DNA of 35,422 nt. It comes from a virus. Shown here in pieces: positions 21,033 to 28,564 of the stretch; positions within the stretch are counted from its first letter, which is position 1, and the number at the start of each line of letters is the position of its first letter. The DNA is taken from IMG/VR virus record IMGVR_UViG_3300047552_002051, positions 1 to 35,422 of that record. The stretch is one strand, 5' to 3'. A program made the translations under genes and the position numbers. Below the pieces are notes generated by a model. It searched no databases, had not been told where the DNA came from, and worked only from the letters and a program-made list of their open reading frames with translations.

Positions 21033-21171
21033 GGTCGTTAATTTAGATTAATGTGTGTGTGCTATAAAGTAGTACCCACTTCTCATAATCACAAGGCTAA
21101 CCCCCCATAAGCACCAGACACCAAGCTACTGGATAAAACCCTAACCTAAATTAGCGGTACAATTGTACAAT
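21033..21171. promoter_or_regulatory. Intergenic region with 25-bp repeat and GTACAATTGTAC palindrome
   Basis: No gene is seen. It contains the right arm of the inverted repeat (21105-21129), a perfect 12-bp palindrome GTACAATTGTAC near 21154-21165 and a TATAGC -10-like box on the minus strand before the RHH gene. Confidence 0.5.
21105..21129. repeat. 25-bp inverted repeat, right arm
   Basis: Exact inverted copy of 19992-20016. The two arms enclose about 1.09 kb holding three small genes (zinc ribbon, 66-aa and RHH). No transposase is present, so an invertible or mobilisable cassette is only a possibility. Confidence 0.85.
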
Positions 21172-21678
21172 CTAGGGTAATTCAATTAACCCAATGTCCA
21201 ACCCTTGCAGGACATCCTTAGCGACCTGTGGCACTGTACCTATCAGAGCTACTACAGGGGTTCTGCCAGTAGTATAGGAGTAGGCTAGCACTTGACCCAT
21301 AGCATGCTTCCAGTTAGCAGCCTTTTTAACCTCTATGACCAACTCTGGAGTCATAATGTCTACAATGCCCGTTTCTATGGCTACCTCTTTGGCAGAGTCA
21401 GGGTAGGTGTGCCAAAGGTAGTCACGATAGACCCACTCTGGCACTACCCCTGATATCCCATAAGTGAGCCAGAGTAGTACCATAAGGTAGTGGTCAGAGT
21501 AACCCCGTAGGCTACCCTGGGGGTCTAGGACTCTGTATCCTAAGCTAGGCTTACCCACATATCTACCACCGCTACGGTCACTAGGGGGGTATCGCAGTAG
21601 TGTGGCAGTAACAAAAGTAGGTGACTCAAACCTAACTGAATCACCCACGCTCTTAGGTATAAATACTAATCTGTCCAT
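21172..21678 (-). CDS. PD-(D/E)XK-fold nuclease (168 aa)
   Basis: The C-terminal half has GIVDIMT (D107) and VIEVKK (E116-K118), with a preceding Glu (98 or 102) and GQVLAY (Q129), the core of PD-(D/E)XK nucleases such as VRR-NUC/Holliday-type enzymes. The N-terminal half (about 1-75) includes RYPPSDRSGGRY, a proline-serine insert encoded by a variant of the GGGGGGT motif. It could resolve replication junctions or cut packaging DNA. The gene follows nrdB by 7 bp in the replication operon. Confidence 0.65.
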   Translation of the reverse strand: MDRLVFIPKSVGDSVRFESPTFVTATLLRYPPSDRSGGRYVGKPSLGYRVLDPQGSLRGYSDHYLMVLLWLTYGISGVVPEWVYRDYLWHTYPDSAKEVAIETGIVDIMTPELVIEVKKAANWKHAMGQVLAYSYTTGRTPVVALIGTVPQVAKDVLQGLDIGLIELP

Positions 21679-21685
21679 AGCTAGC

Positions 21686-22510
21686 TTACGCTATTGTCTC
21701 GCTGTTGGTATCACGGAGTGAGTACATATACTCATTGGGTAACTCAAAAGGTAGGTGATGGAAAGAGTACCAGGTTAGGTTATCGAACCGAGGGCTAGCC
21801 ATATCAGCCACTAACTCTCGGCTATACTCCTTAAGGTGAGGCAGTGATAGCCCCTTGGGTACGCCGTCTAACCCATCTCCCCACACCCATTCTAAGGTGG
21901 TATCGATAAGCCCCTGAACGTCACTAGAGGGTTGACCCCAGTACCCTAACCCTGAACTAACGGCAACATTGGTCTGAACGTGTCGGTACTCGTCCTCTGC
22001 TACTGCCATTGCTAGCCGCGATAACGAGGGGCTACCTACTATTCTCAATAACCCTAAGCTAATGAGAAAGACGCTGACCTCAAGTAAGCCAGCTATGTGT
22101 ACTGGGTGGGTATTGGCAGAGTCACTTAGTGCAAGCCAATCAGTAACCAGAGAGTTGAGTTTAGGGCAAGTTACCGAACCATAAGTAGTTTGAGCATACT
22201 GAAACCCTCGATAGTGCCTACCCTCATCACTAGCATTAGACAGTAATAGGGGTGTTAACTCTTTGTCGGCTTTGGGTAGGTGTCGTCTAACGCCTTTTAC
22301 TACCATAGTACCGACCTCTACCTCTAGTTTAAGGGCTAGGGTGATTAGGCGTTGTACTAGGCTAATGGCTTGGGGGTCTGCTACCCTGTCAACACTTGAG
22401 TAGAGGCATATTGGGTAGTAGTCTACTGCCTGGGGTATCCAGTAGGTAGGCACTAACTCTCCTACTTGGTTGACTTTGCATCGTGACTGATAAAGTTTTC
22501 TAATGGACAT
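21686..22510 (-). CDS. nrdB: Ribonucleotide reductase small (beta) subunit-like ferritin-fold protein (274 aa)
   Basis: ATG 22510 is preferred to an upstream TTG. The six metal ligands of a di-iron ferritin-fold site are visible: a Glu in LEVEVG (residue 63 or 65), DEGRH (E96, H99), LLEVSV (E144) and EDEYRH (E174, H177). This is the (E, ExxH)x2 pattern of RNR beta subunits and relatives. It is shorter than NrdB (about 340-375 aa), and the radical-site Tyr is not obvious. Pairing with the NrdA-like gene upstream in the same operon makes beta subunit the best call; another di-iron oxidase is the alternative. Confidence 0.65.
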   Translation of the reverse strand: MSIRKLYQSRCKVNQVGELVPTYWIPQAVDYYPICLYSSVDRVADPQAISLVQRLITLALKLEVEVGTMVVKGVRRHLPKADKELTPLLLSNASDEGRHYRGFQYAQTTYGSVTCPKLNSLVTDWLALSDSANTHPVHIAGLLEVSVFLISLGLLRIVGSPSLSRLAMAVAEDEYRHVQTNVAVSSGLGYWGQPSSDVQGLIDTTLEWVWGDGLDGVPKGLSLPHLKEYSRELVADMASPRFDNLTWYSFHHLPFELPNEYMYSLRDTNSETIA

Positions 22511-22739
22511 AGGTTGCAAATAAGCGGCTAAGTTGAATATCTAACTTTGGAAACCCTAAGCCGGTGTCAAGGGTGTCTATTGCTAATGATACCTCATTAT
22601 TGTGGCTAGTGTCAAGGTCAACAGCTATTATGTCAGAGGTAGAAAACAGGACACTATGGGTGCTTTTGAGGCTAGTGTCCTGTAACCGGGGTGTCAATAC
22701 TGACTCTATGTTGGGGTTGTTAGTTTGAGAGAATGGCAT
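22500..22739 (-). CDS. Small hypothetical protein between RNR genes (79 aa)
   Basis: MPFSQTNN at 22739 is taken as start. A longer frame to 22823 overlaps the upstream gene by over 100 bp. The product has strand-helix character (DIIAVDLDTSHNNEVSLAIDTLD) and ends 11 bp inside the nrdB frame, suggesting coupling. No family recognised. A gene in this slot could be an RNR accessory (compare thioredoxin-like NrdH, whose motif is absent). Confidence 0.45.
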   Translation of the reverse strand: MPFSQTNNPNIESVLTPRLQDTSLKSTHSVLFSTSDIIAVDLDTSHNNEVSLAIDTLDTGLGFPKLDIQLSRLFATYVH

Positions 22740-23023
22740 AACTCGGTTAGGTGGGTTAGATGGGCATCCACCCAAGTACCCTGGTTTAACCCTTGTAGGT
22801 ACATCAGGAAACCCAACTTCCACTCAAAAGCGTCACCATCACCCCCATGCAATATTATTAAGGCTTCGGGGTCAATGCTTAGGTAGTAGGCGAACTCGTT
22901 ATCCCGAGCCTTAAGAGCATGGCTACTTTGCAACACCTCAAACAGTATTTGTGCCTTTTCTTGGTTATCGCAAGGTGACACGATAATCCCTAGACTGTGG
23001 AGTAAGAAATCTAAGTCCAACAT
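22706..23023 (-). CDS. Hypothetical protein downstream of nrdA (105 aa)
   Basis: ATG 23023 follows the NrdA stop by 5 bp. The protein is helical, moderately acidic, and has a repeated H-L-T-H-L-T element (DAHLTHLTELCH). No motif identified. It overlaps the next gene by 34 bp. Its position between alpha and beta subunits suggests a link to nucleotide reduction, though this is inference only. Confidence 0.5.
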   Translation of the reverse strand: MLDLDFLLHSLGIIVSPCDNQEKAQILFEVLQSSHALKARDNEFAYYLSIDPEALIILHGGDGDAFEWKLGFLMYLQGLNQGTWVDAHLTHLTELCHSLKLTTPT

Positions 23024-23028
23024 GGTGG

Positions 23029-24612
23029 TTAGTCCTCACAAGAGGAACAGAGTTTAACAGGCTGAATAACTTTGCGTCCGTAGTCTTGGGTATTGTAATC
23101 TTTGCTTAGGTTGTAGTACAGGGTAGGTAGTGAGCTATTGTACCAGTGGCTAAAGCTAGCTGGGGTAAAGTCAGCATAGGTGTCGTAGCTAATGGCATGA
23201 GGTCGCCCATAGTTAGCCATCATCTGATACCACCCTTGGCATAACTTAAAGTGTTGATGAGGAGTCAGGCGAGTTTCACAGTTGCCATAGTCATAAGTCC
23301 TGACTGTCTCATTAGCGGCTTGGGACATACGGTTGACAAAGCGGCTAAATGGGGCAAAGATACCTCTGGCAACAGTAAACCCATTAATATCTGTCTCTCG
23401 GTAACTATGACTTTGGGCTGGCTCTACAGTGTGTAATTTACTAAACAAGGGTAGACCTAACTCCGCACAATACTCGTCAGCAGCCGAGACACTTTGGGAA
23501 TAAGCCCACTTAAGCTCCCGTACCAGGTCTAACTTAGTGTCACCCCATAACGCGCTAATAAAGGTATCGTAGCTAATACCCAGGTTAGCTAGCAGGTTAG
23601 CTAGACCCATCACGTCTACGGCTATTTGGTTGTCCTGTTCTAGTGATGCCCACATAGTAGCCCGCTCTGGATGCAATTGTCGCCACTCCCAATGGGTGTA
23701 GATGGCTTGACGAGTAGCTTCTGCAAATAGTGACCCCAAGGCACTAATATCAGTCACTTTGCCTAGATTGATGCGGTAGATAAGGCAAGTACCCCGGTCT
23801 TTTAAGAAGATGCCCTGGCACACATTAGCATAACCTTTACCTGGCTGGTGCTTTTGTAAGAACATGGACTCGGTATTAACTTTGTCAATGATTAGTGCCT
23901 CTAGCTGGGGGTCAGGCTTGCGGGTCAATATCACACCTTTCTTGTGTGACCCTGGTAAACTTACTAGCGGTACATTGAGGTAGTCCATGAGTAAGGGTGA
24001 TTGGTCACTACAGGCACTGGTAATGATGCCTTTTTTGTAACCACCTCTCAAAATTACGCTATTGACAGTACCAAACAACTTGAGTAGGCTATGGACAGTT
24101 TGACGCTGTATGTGGTACTCTAGGGCATCAAACAGTTGGGCAAAGATAACTGCACCACTAGCCACTAACCCTTTACTATTGACTGTATCTCGGGGTCTTA
24201 ACTTACTAAGGTCTACTGCTATCTTGAGGTTAAGGTCACAGTTAGCTAGTACCGCAGTGACACCTATTAGGATACTCTCGATGCTGTCCTCTACCTCTAT
24301 TACCAGAGTGTCAGGGTGATAGTTGGCATTAAGTCGCTCTGGATATTGCACTTCATCAAAAAAGGCAGAGTCAGAATTGTCCTTAATATCTAAGTACAGT
24401 TGGAAGTCGGGTTTGGGTGTACCTAGCTGAAACGTATCAGTGATTACAATCTTGACTCCCGCCCCTGCCTTGAGTGACTTAACGGCAAAAGTCAGTAACT
24501 CGGATAAGTCGGTGTCAGCTTGGAGTGTTGCAAGGGTGCAACTAAAGGGGAGTCTGTCACCCCCCTTGTCTGACAGATAGCTTTGTACTCGTTCGGGTTT
24601 TGTGATAATCAT
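23029..24612 (-). CDS. nrdA: Ribonucleotide reductase large (alpha) subunit, compact (527 aa)
   Basis: RNR landmarks appear in order: FSC (C25, first redox Cys), LSKLRPRD...GLVASG, ANVCQG (N263, C265) and GTCLIYRINLG (C276, second redox Cys). Then come VDVMGLANLLANLGISYD, HTVEPAQSHS (like TxAPTxTxS) and a C-terminal CSSC (522-525). It reduces ribonucleotides with the beta subunit. The NxCxE motif has Gly267 in place of the catalytic Glu. Size is well below the usual 700-760 aa, and no ATP-cone is seen at the N-terminus. It overlaps the helicase stop by TAATG. Confidence 0.8.
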   Translation of the reverse strand: MIITKPERVQSYLSDKGGDRLPFSCTLATLQADTDLSELLTFAVKSLKAGAGVKIVITDTFQLGTPKPDFQLYLDIKDNSDSAFFDEVQYPERLNANYHPDTLVIEVEDSIESILIGVTAVLANCDLNLKIAVDLSKLRPRDTVNSKGLVASGAVIFAQLFDALEYHIQRQTVHSLLKLFGTVNSVILRGGYKKGIITSACSDQSPLLMDYLNVPLVSLPGSHKKGVILTRKPDPQLEALIIDKVNTESMFLQKHQPGKGYANVCQGIFLKDRGTCLIYRINLGKVTDISALGSLFAEATRQAIYTHWEWRQLHPERATMWASLEQDNQIAVDVMGLANLLANLGISYDTFISALWGDTKLDLVRELKWAYSQSVSAADEYCAELGLPLFSKLHTVEPAQSHSYRETDINGFTVARGIFAPFSRFVNRMSQAANETVRTYDYGNCETRLTPHQHFKLCQGWYQMMANYGRPHAISYDTYADFTPASFSHWYNSSLPTLYYNLSKDYNTQDYGRKVIQPVKLCSSCED

Positions 24613-26450
24613 TAGTGATTGTTGATTGACCAGAAACTATCCTTAGTATAGCACACATCGGTAGGGAGTGCAACAGGTTTCTCGGGCTTATGGGTAATAA
24701 TGCTAGCTGCTAATTCCTTAAGCCGCCCAAAGGTGAAACTATTGGAGATTAGCTGAGTCCAACGAGGCAAGGTGACATCAGGGCGACCGTAGCATTGGTT
24801 TCCATCGGACAAGCTGAGGCACTCAAACACTTCTCGCATACGGTAGTTAGGTGACTTCATGTTGGCTCGGTTCTGACTCATATCATAGGCTATGGGTAAG
24901 CTCAATGGGTCAACTAACGCTAACCCTTGGATTGGATGCCAGCCTGGAATCACTGTTCGACCATCTACATCAGTTAGGGTGTCCATTAGCTCATAAGCCA
25001 TTGCCTGATAGTCCTCAGACTGCTTTAAGTATATCATGCCAGCAATCCCCCGGTTAAGGGTGTCAAGGTTCAGCTTGGGGCTTACAGGGGCATCTGGTGA
25101 CATGATTAGGTTGCCTAGTGCAATAGCGGCTAGTACACCATCTAGGGGGTCTGCATTGGACTTATTAGCTGATGCCTCTAACTCTTTTACTCGTTTCTCC
25201 AGTTTGTGTGCGTTACTGTTGGTATACTTGCAAAACTCGTCAGTAGCCAGCCTTAAAGCCCAAAGCATAATAGTCGAGATGTCTACCCCCAATTCTTTGG
25301 CTAACCGGGGAATCTTAACAAAAGGCAACTCGGCTTCTGTAAGTACCCCCTCTGGCACTGTTTCACAAATAGTGACCCGAGAGCGCATACCGTCATCCAT
25401 ACCCCAAAACAGACGACGCTCTAACCGATTAGCGTTGATTAGTAAGGCAGTGGTACATTTGGTGCTTACTGCATCCTTACCCTTGTCCTCTGTTGCTACA
25501 ACGCCACCTGTTGCCATTACCTTGGCTACCGGACTAGACAGCTCTTTGGCTAGGTTGTCGCTATTCTCGTCATCTCGGTAACTTAGGTCACTCGTAAAGG
25601 CTTCTCGCAAGTTAAACCGACCTGACAGTGGTGGTACAGAGTTACACACCGAGTAGCCAGCCACATCTAAGGCATCCGTAACGTATTTGAACAGCGTACT
25701 CTTACCTTGACCCGGGTATTGACCGTCTACTACCAGGATATTGCGGTAGGTATGCAGTAACGTCTCCCCGGTAAATGGGTCTGTAGTGCCACTATGTCCC
25801 ACACAAACACGTCCTAAGAACAGCTTAACTTGTTCTAACTGAGCATCCCGGAAGATGGTAAAGATATCGCCAAACTCCAGGGCTTGTACCTCGGGGCTAA
25901 ATTGCTCTCGAGCTGGCAACACCTTAGCAACACTACCCTTGACCCGGGGGCGGCTATCACCCCGATAATTCTTATCAGACATCTCCTTAGTGGGTAATGT
26001 CCAACCTTTCTCAAACTCAATAAGGTCACGTAACTTAGCCTTAGAAGCCCGAGCATGGGGGTCATACAAACCCTTAGCATACTCAATCTGGTTAGTAGTT
26101 AGGGCATCGGTGTCTGCTAACACACCTGTCAACTCCCGACGCTGATACAAACTACTGTAATATTTAGGTAGCAGTTGGCTCTGATTGTTTTTAGGCTGAA
26201 TACCCTTAAGAGACGTAAACAGGGGGTCTGCTATCAGCTTAACGTCAATCAACTCATTGTCTAACTCATAACCATTCTGTCTTAGCTTACTACGGATAGC
26301 CTCTAAGTCGAGTAAGTAGTCCAGCTCGTAGCCTAACTTTTGCTCTTTGGGCATTCTGTTGACTGTAGAACCATTACCAGACATCGGCTCATCGCTATCT
26401 TGGTACTTGAGGGGAATGGACTCTTGGTATGGGTACTTACGGTTAGACAT
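24612..26450 (-). CDS. SF3-like replicative helicase/primase-type ATPase (612 aa)
   Basis: Walker A is GQYPGQGKST (243-252). YRDDENSD (291-298) would supply the acidic Walker B. LLINANRL (337-343) acts as sensor 1 and DGMRSR (353-358) provides arginine fingers. This is the order of D5/SF3-type phage and plasmid helicases that open an origin. The N-terminal 180 residues are charged and helical and could hold a primase or DNA-binding part, but no primase motif is recognised. It is the first replication gene after a strong promoter, with an AAAGGA ribosome binding site. Confidence 0.65.
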   Translation of the reverse strand: MSNRKYPYQESIPLKYQDSDEPMSGNGSTVNRMPKEQKLGYELDYLLDLEAIRSKLRQNGYELDNELIDVKLIADPLFTSLKGIQPKNNQSQLLPKYYSSLYQRRELTGVLADTDALTTNQIEYAKGLYDPHARASKAKLRDLIEFEKGWTLPTKEMSDKNYRGDSRPRVKGSVAKVLPAREQFSPEVQALEFGDIFTIFRDAQLEQVKLFLGRVCVGHSGTTDPFTGETLLHTYRNILVVDGQYPGQGKSTLFKYVTDALDVAGYSVCNSVPPLSGRFNLREAFTSDLSYRDDENSDNLAKELSSPVAKVMATGGVVATEDKGKDAVSTKCTTALLINANRLERRLFWGMDDGMRSRVTICETVPEGVLTEAELPFVKIPRLAKELGVDISTIMLWALRLATDEFCKYTNSNAHKLEKRVKELEASANKSNADPLDGVLAAIALGNLIMSPDAPVSPKLNLDTLNRGIAGMIYLKQSEDYQAMAYELMDTLTDVDGRTVIPGWHPIQGLALVDPLSLPIAYDMSQNRANMKSPNYRMREVFECLSLSDGNQCYGRPDVTLPRWTQLISNSFTFGRLKELAASIITHKPEKPVALPTDVCYTKDSFWSINNH

Positions 26451-26486
26451 GATGTTTTCCTTTGGGTGTTTTGTTGTTCTGTATCC

Positions 26487-26515
26487 ATTATAATCCCCCC
26501 TAAACCAAACGTCAA
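26487..26515 (-). promoter_or_regulatory. Minus-strand promoter TTGACG-17-TATAAT
   Basis: TTGACG (26510-26515) and TATAAT (26487-26492) have 17-bp spacing. It drives the helicase-NrdA-NrdB-nuclease operon. Confidence 0.7.
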
Positions 26516-26537
26516 GGGGGATTTTTGATATCTAACG

Positions 26538-27224
26538 TTAGTCAACTAACAGGCAGTCAGCTACCATGTGACCTTGGGATGACTTGTATGACTCTTTGAC
26601 TACCAGGGTTTTGTTCACCGGGTTAATGCCAAGGGACAAACGCTTGTTTAAAAAGGTATTACTCCAGAAGTCACCCGAATCACCCAAAGTAATGATGTGT
26701 TTCTTACCGAACTTAGTCTCAATGACCTTGTGTGCCGTTACAGGGTAGTTCCCGGGTGTCAGCTCTGATAACTTATGAGTAGGGGCAAAGCTGTTATCGG
26801 TAATTTTGGCTAACCGTTCAGTCACACCCCCTAAAGATAGGTTTTTAAGCTTGTCATCTTGCCATACCGGGAACCCAACACCCTGCACATAAGCCACCAA
26901 AATAACCTTACCTCCTTCGCTAACCTCCTCAAAACCGTACTGGGTATTTGTACCTAGTGTTACCCACTCGCTACGGTTACTAAACCCACCCCATAGCAGA
27001 GTTGGCTCCCCTTTTACCGATGCTACTTGGCTAGGCAACACTCGCTTAATGTAGCCTGACTCATAGTTAGCAATTATGGGGCTTACTGTGGCACTAGGGT
27101 TAACTGCCTTAAGCATAGCAGTGAACTCGGGCTTAATAGCGTCCCAAGGTAATGCTGCATAGACTTGGCTATGGTCATGGGTAGCAGTAAGGACTTCGGG
27201 CTTGACAATGGTTTCGATATTCAT
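26538..27224 (-). CDS. Hypothetical replication-region protein (228 aa)
   Basis: MNIETIVKP at 27224 is chosen; a longer frame to 27278 overlaps the upstream gene and its promoter. The C-terminal half (GNYPVTAHKVIETKF then GKKHIITLGDSGDFWSN) has an alternating-strand pattern compatible with an OB fold, so a single-stranded DNA-binding role is possible. It would suit its place ahead of the helicase, but this is structural guesswork. Its own TATAAT lies at 27258-27263. Confidence 0.5.
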   Translation of the reverse strand: MNIETIVKPEVLTATHDHSQVYAALPWDAIKPEFTAMLKAVNPSATVSPIIANYESGYIKRVLPSQVASVKGEPTLLWGGFSNRSEWVTLGTNTQYGFEEVSEGGKVILVAYVQGVGFPVWQDDKLKNLSLGGVTERLAKITDNSFAPTHKLSELTPGNYPVTAHKVIETKFGKKHIITLGDSGDFWSNTFLNKRLSLGINPVNKTLVVKESYKSSQGHMVADCLLVD

Positions 27225-27257
27225 AACGCTTTGGTTGTTTGCTTGGTTTATACTACC

Positions 27258-27263
27258 ATTATA
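27258..27263 (-). promoter_or_regulatory. -10 box TATAAT for the 228-aa gene
   Basis: TATAAT on the minus strand, preceded by GTGT as in other promoters here, overlaps the stop of the upstream gene. No clear -35 box is seen. Confidence 0.4.
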
Positions 27264-27849
27264 ACACCTTGTACTCAAACTGCTGATTTAAGTAACTTAT
27301 GGCTTTGCTAGCTGTCATAACTTCTACTGATGATACCGGGTTGCCCTTGGCATCAACCATAGTCAGCTTACCACTGGTAGGGGCTAGACACTTTACTGCA
27401 CATAGTCCCTTGGGGTCACTGCTGTCTGACAACTGAACCTCTTGCCCTGCCTGATGTACGCTAAAGAACTCACCTTTATGGTTGGTCAAGTAGTGGTTAG
27501 CTAGCTTACTCTTGTCCTCTGCTACTACCCCAGTAGTAACTAGACCTAAGAACTCTAGCTGTTTGTCCAACTTGCGACGCTTCGGTAACTCACTTGTAAT
27601 ATACTCAACTACATTCATCTGTTTGACCTTCTGGTTTACTGTAATAGGTAGTACCCAAGCTAACGCCTCACCGTTACTCGGGGTATACCTCGGTACTACC
27701 CTAGTAAACCCAACACACCTACTGTCTTTATGCTTGCGGACGATTAAACGCCCTTCTGGTAAGGCTTTGACGGTATCTGATTGGAGCCACATACGGGCGG
27801 TACTTTCTCCCTTATTGATAACGTTACCCATATCAGCCAATGAGTACAA
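27259..27849 (-). CDS. KilA/Bro-like regulator, paralogue D, start disrupted (196 aa)
   Basis: In frame upstream of the first TTG (27849), codons to 27906 read SFQLGNVTVNCF then ESEQGEYLYSLADM. This matches the start of paralogue A (SFSLGDVTVNCF...GEYLYSLTDV). No usual start codon lies in that stretch. A GTG at 27913 would fit if the T at 27907 were absent. Downstream, NKGESTARMWLQS is the HTH-like helix; the C-terminus (SVHQAGQEVQLSD, LTMVDAKGNP) differs from paralogue A. A palindrome lies in frame (27694-27706). Confidence 0.5.
   Translation of the reverse strand: MYSLADMGNVINKGESTARMWLQSDTVKALPEGRLIVRKHKDSRCVGFTRVVPRYTPSNGEALAWVLPITVNQKVKQMNVVEYITSELPKRRKLDKQLEFLGLVTTGVVAEDKSKLANHYLTNHKGEFFSVHQAGQEVQLSDSSDPKGLCAVKCLAPTSGKLTMVDAKGNPVSSVEVMTASKAISYLNQQFEYKVL
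27694..27706. repeat. Dispersed palindrome inside paralogue D
   Basis: Exact copy, read T-R-V-V on the coding (minus) strand; a one-mismatch copy lies at 27523-27535 in the same gene. Confidence 0.75.
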
Positions 27850-27933
27850 ATACTCACCTTGTTCTGACTCAAAGCAGTTAACCGTAACATTACCTAATTG
27901 GAAACTAGCTCACTTAGCTAATAATGTCTACAA

Positions 27934-28155
27934 CTAAATGGAGTTCATCAGTAGCAGAGCCAAGTCACGCAACTGCTGTCTACTGGTAGGGTAGTCTGGT
28001 ATGCCAGAAGTAACCTTAGCTAGCTTCTCTGCTACTGCCTCTCGGATAAAGTCTTGTACTGATAGGTTGGACTCTGTACTGTTGCAGTAGTCCACTACTC
28101 GGGAGTAGACTGACTCATCTAGTCTGATGTGTTGGGTCTTAGTTAGCTTTGCCAT
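27934..28155 (-). CDS. Ribbon-helix-helix regulator (73 aa)
   Basis: LTKTQHIRLDESVYSRVVDYC forms the strand and first helix, and NLSVQDFIREAVAEKLAK the second helix, a textbook CopG/Arc-type layout. The last 20 residues are an extra tail. A palindrome with perfect arms (28186-28198) lies 31 bp upstream of ATG 28155, where an autoregulatory operator would be. This is the best-placed RHH candidate for binding the 13-bp palindrome. Confidence 0.7.
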   Translation of the reverse strand: MAKLTKTQHIRLDESVYSRVVDYCNSTESNLSVQDFIREAVAEKLAKVTSGIPDYPTSRQQLRDLALLLMNSI

Positions 28156-28185
28156 AACCTTTGGTTTACTGGTAGGGTGTTGTAA

Positions 28186-28198
28186 TACTACTATAGTA
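28186..28198. promoter_or_regulatory. Palindrome TACTACTATAGTA upstream of an RHH gene
   Basis: Perfect arms with core CTA (TAG on the other strand). It overlaps the stop of the 56-aa gene and precedes the RHH gene. Confidence 0.6.
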
Positions 28199-28361
28199 AC
28201 ACACTCTCGTCAGGGTTGGTAAGTCTATCATAGTGTAGAGTAGCCAGAAACAAGGCTTCACCATAGCCCGATTCCCCATAACTCTTACGTAAATCAGTCA
28301 GAAACACCTTGTACAGCTCCCTAAGAAGGTCAGGGGCATATGGTGGCAGTTCTTCACTCAT
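28191..28361 (-). CDS. Small hypothetical protein (56 aa)
   Basis: On the minus strand, ATG 28361 gives SEELPPYAPDLLRELYKVFL then DLRKSYGESGYGEALFLATLHYD. The composition is typical of a helical protein. A TATAAT box (28387-28392) followed by GTAGGAGTAGA, like the transcript start of the family-I promoters, lies about 30 bp upstream. It forms an operon with the RHH gene downstream. Function unknown. Confidence 0.5.
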   Translation of the reverse strand: MSEELPPYAPDLLRELYKVFLTDLRKSYGESGYGEALFLATLHYDRLTNPDESVLL

Positions 28362-28386
28362 GCTTTTACCTGTTGTCTACTCCTAC

Positions 28387-28420
28387 ATTATACCCAGGCT
28401 AACGCCTTAGTGTTACTAGG
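28387..28420 (-). promoter_or_regulatory. Promoter region with repeated CTAAGGC-TTAGCC element
   Basis: Upstream of the TATAAT (28387-28392) the minus strand carries a stretch of about 30 bases that nearly repeats 6211-6240, including the GCTAA/TTAGC stem. The shared block suggests a common regulatory input for this small operon and the capsid operon. Confidence 0.45.
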
Positions 28421-28503
28421 GTACTGCCTAGCTACCCCTTGAGTAAACCCCTGGTAGTCAATAGCTAGGGTGGCGGTTTTACGTTAGGTGACAGAAAACT
28501 TTC

Positions 28504-28541
28504 TTGACACCCTGGTGTTAGCCTTGGGTACTAACCTAGTA
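28504..28541 (+). promoter_or_regulatory. Promoter and palindrome before the second virion operon
   Basis: TTGACA (28504-28509) is followed after 19 bp by TACTAA, which is also the left arm of a palindrome with perfect arms and core ACC (28529-28541). The start codon of the operon's first gene is at 28565. Confidence 0.5.
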
Positions 28542-28564
28542 GTGCTAATAGTAAGGCAGTAGAA

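Noticed and set aside
22740-22823. N-terminal extension of the 79-aa gene
   Set aside because: It overlaps the 105-aa gene by over 100 bp; MPFSQ at 22739 gives a compact overlap.
25036-25581. 181-codon plus-strand frame opposite the helicase gene
   Set aside because: Serine/leucine-rich mirror of a gene with clear ATPase motifs; no start signals.
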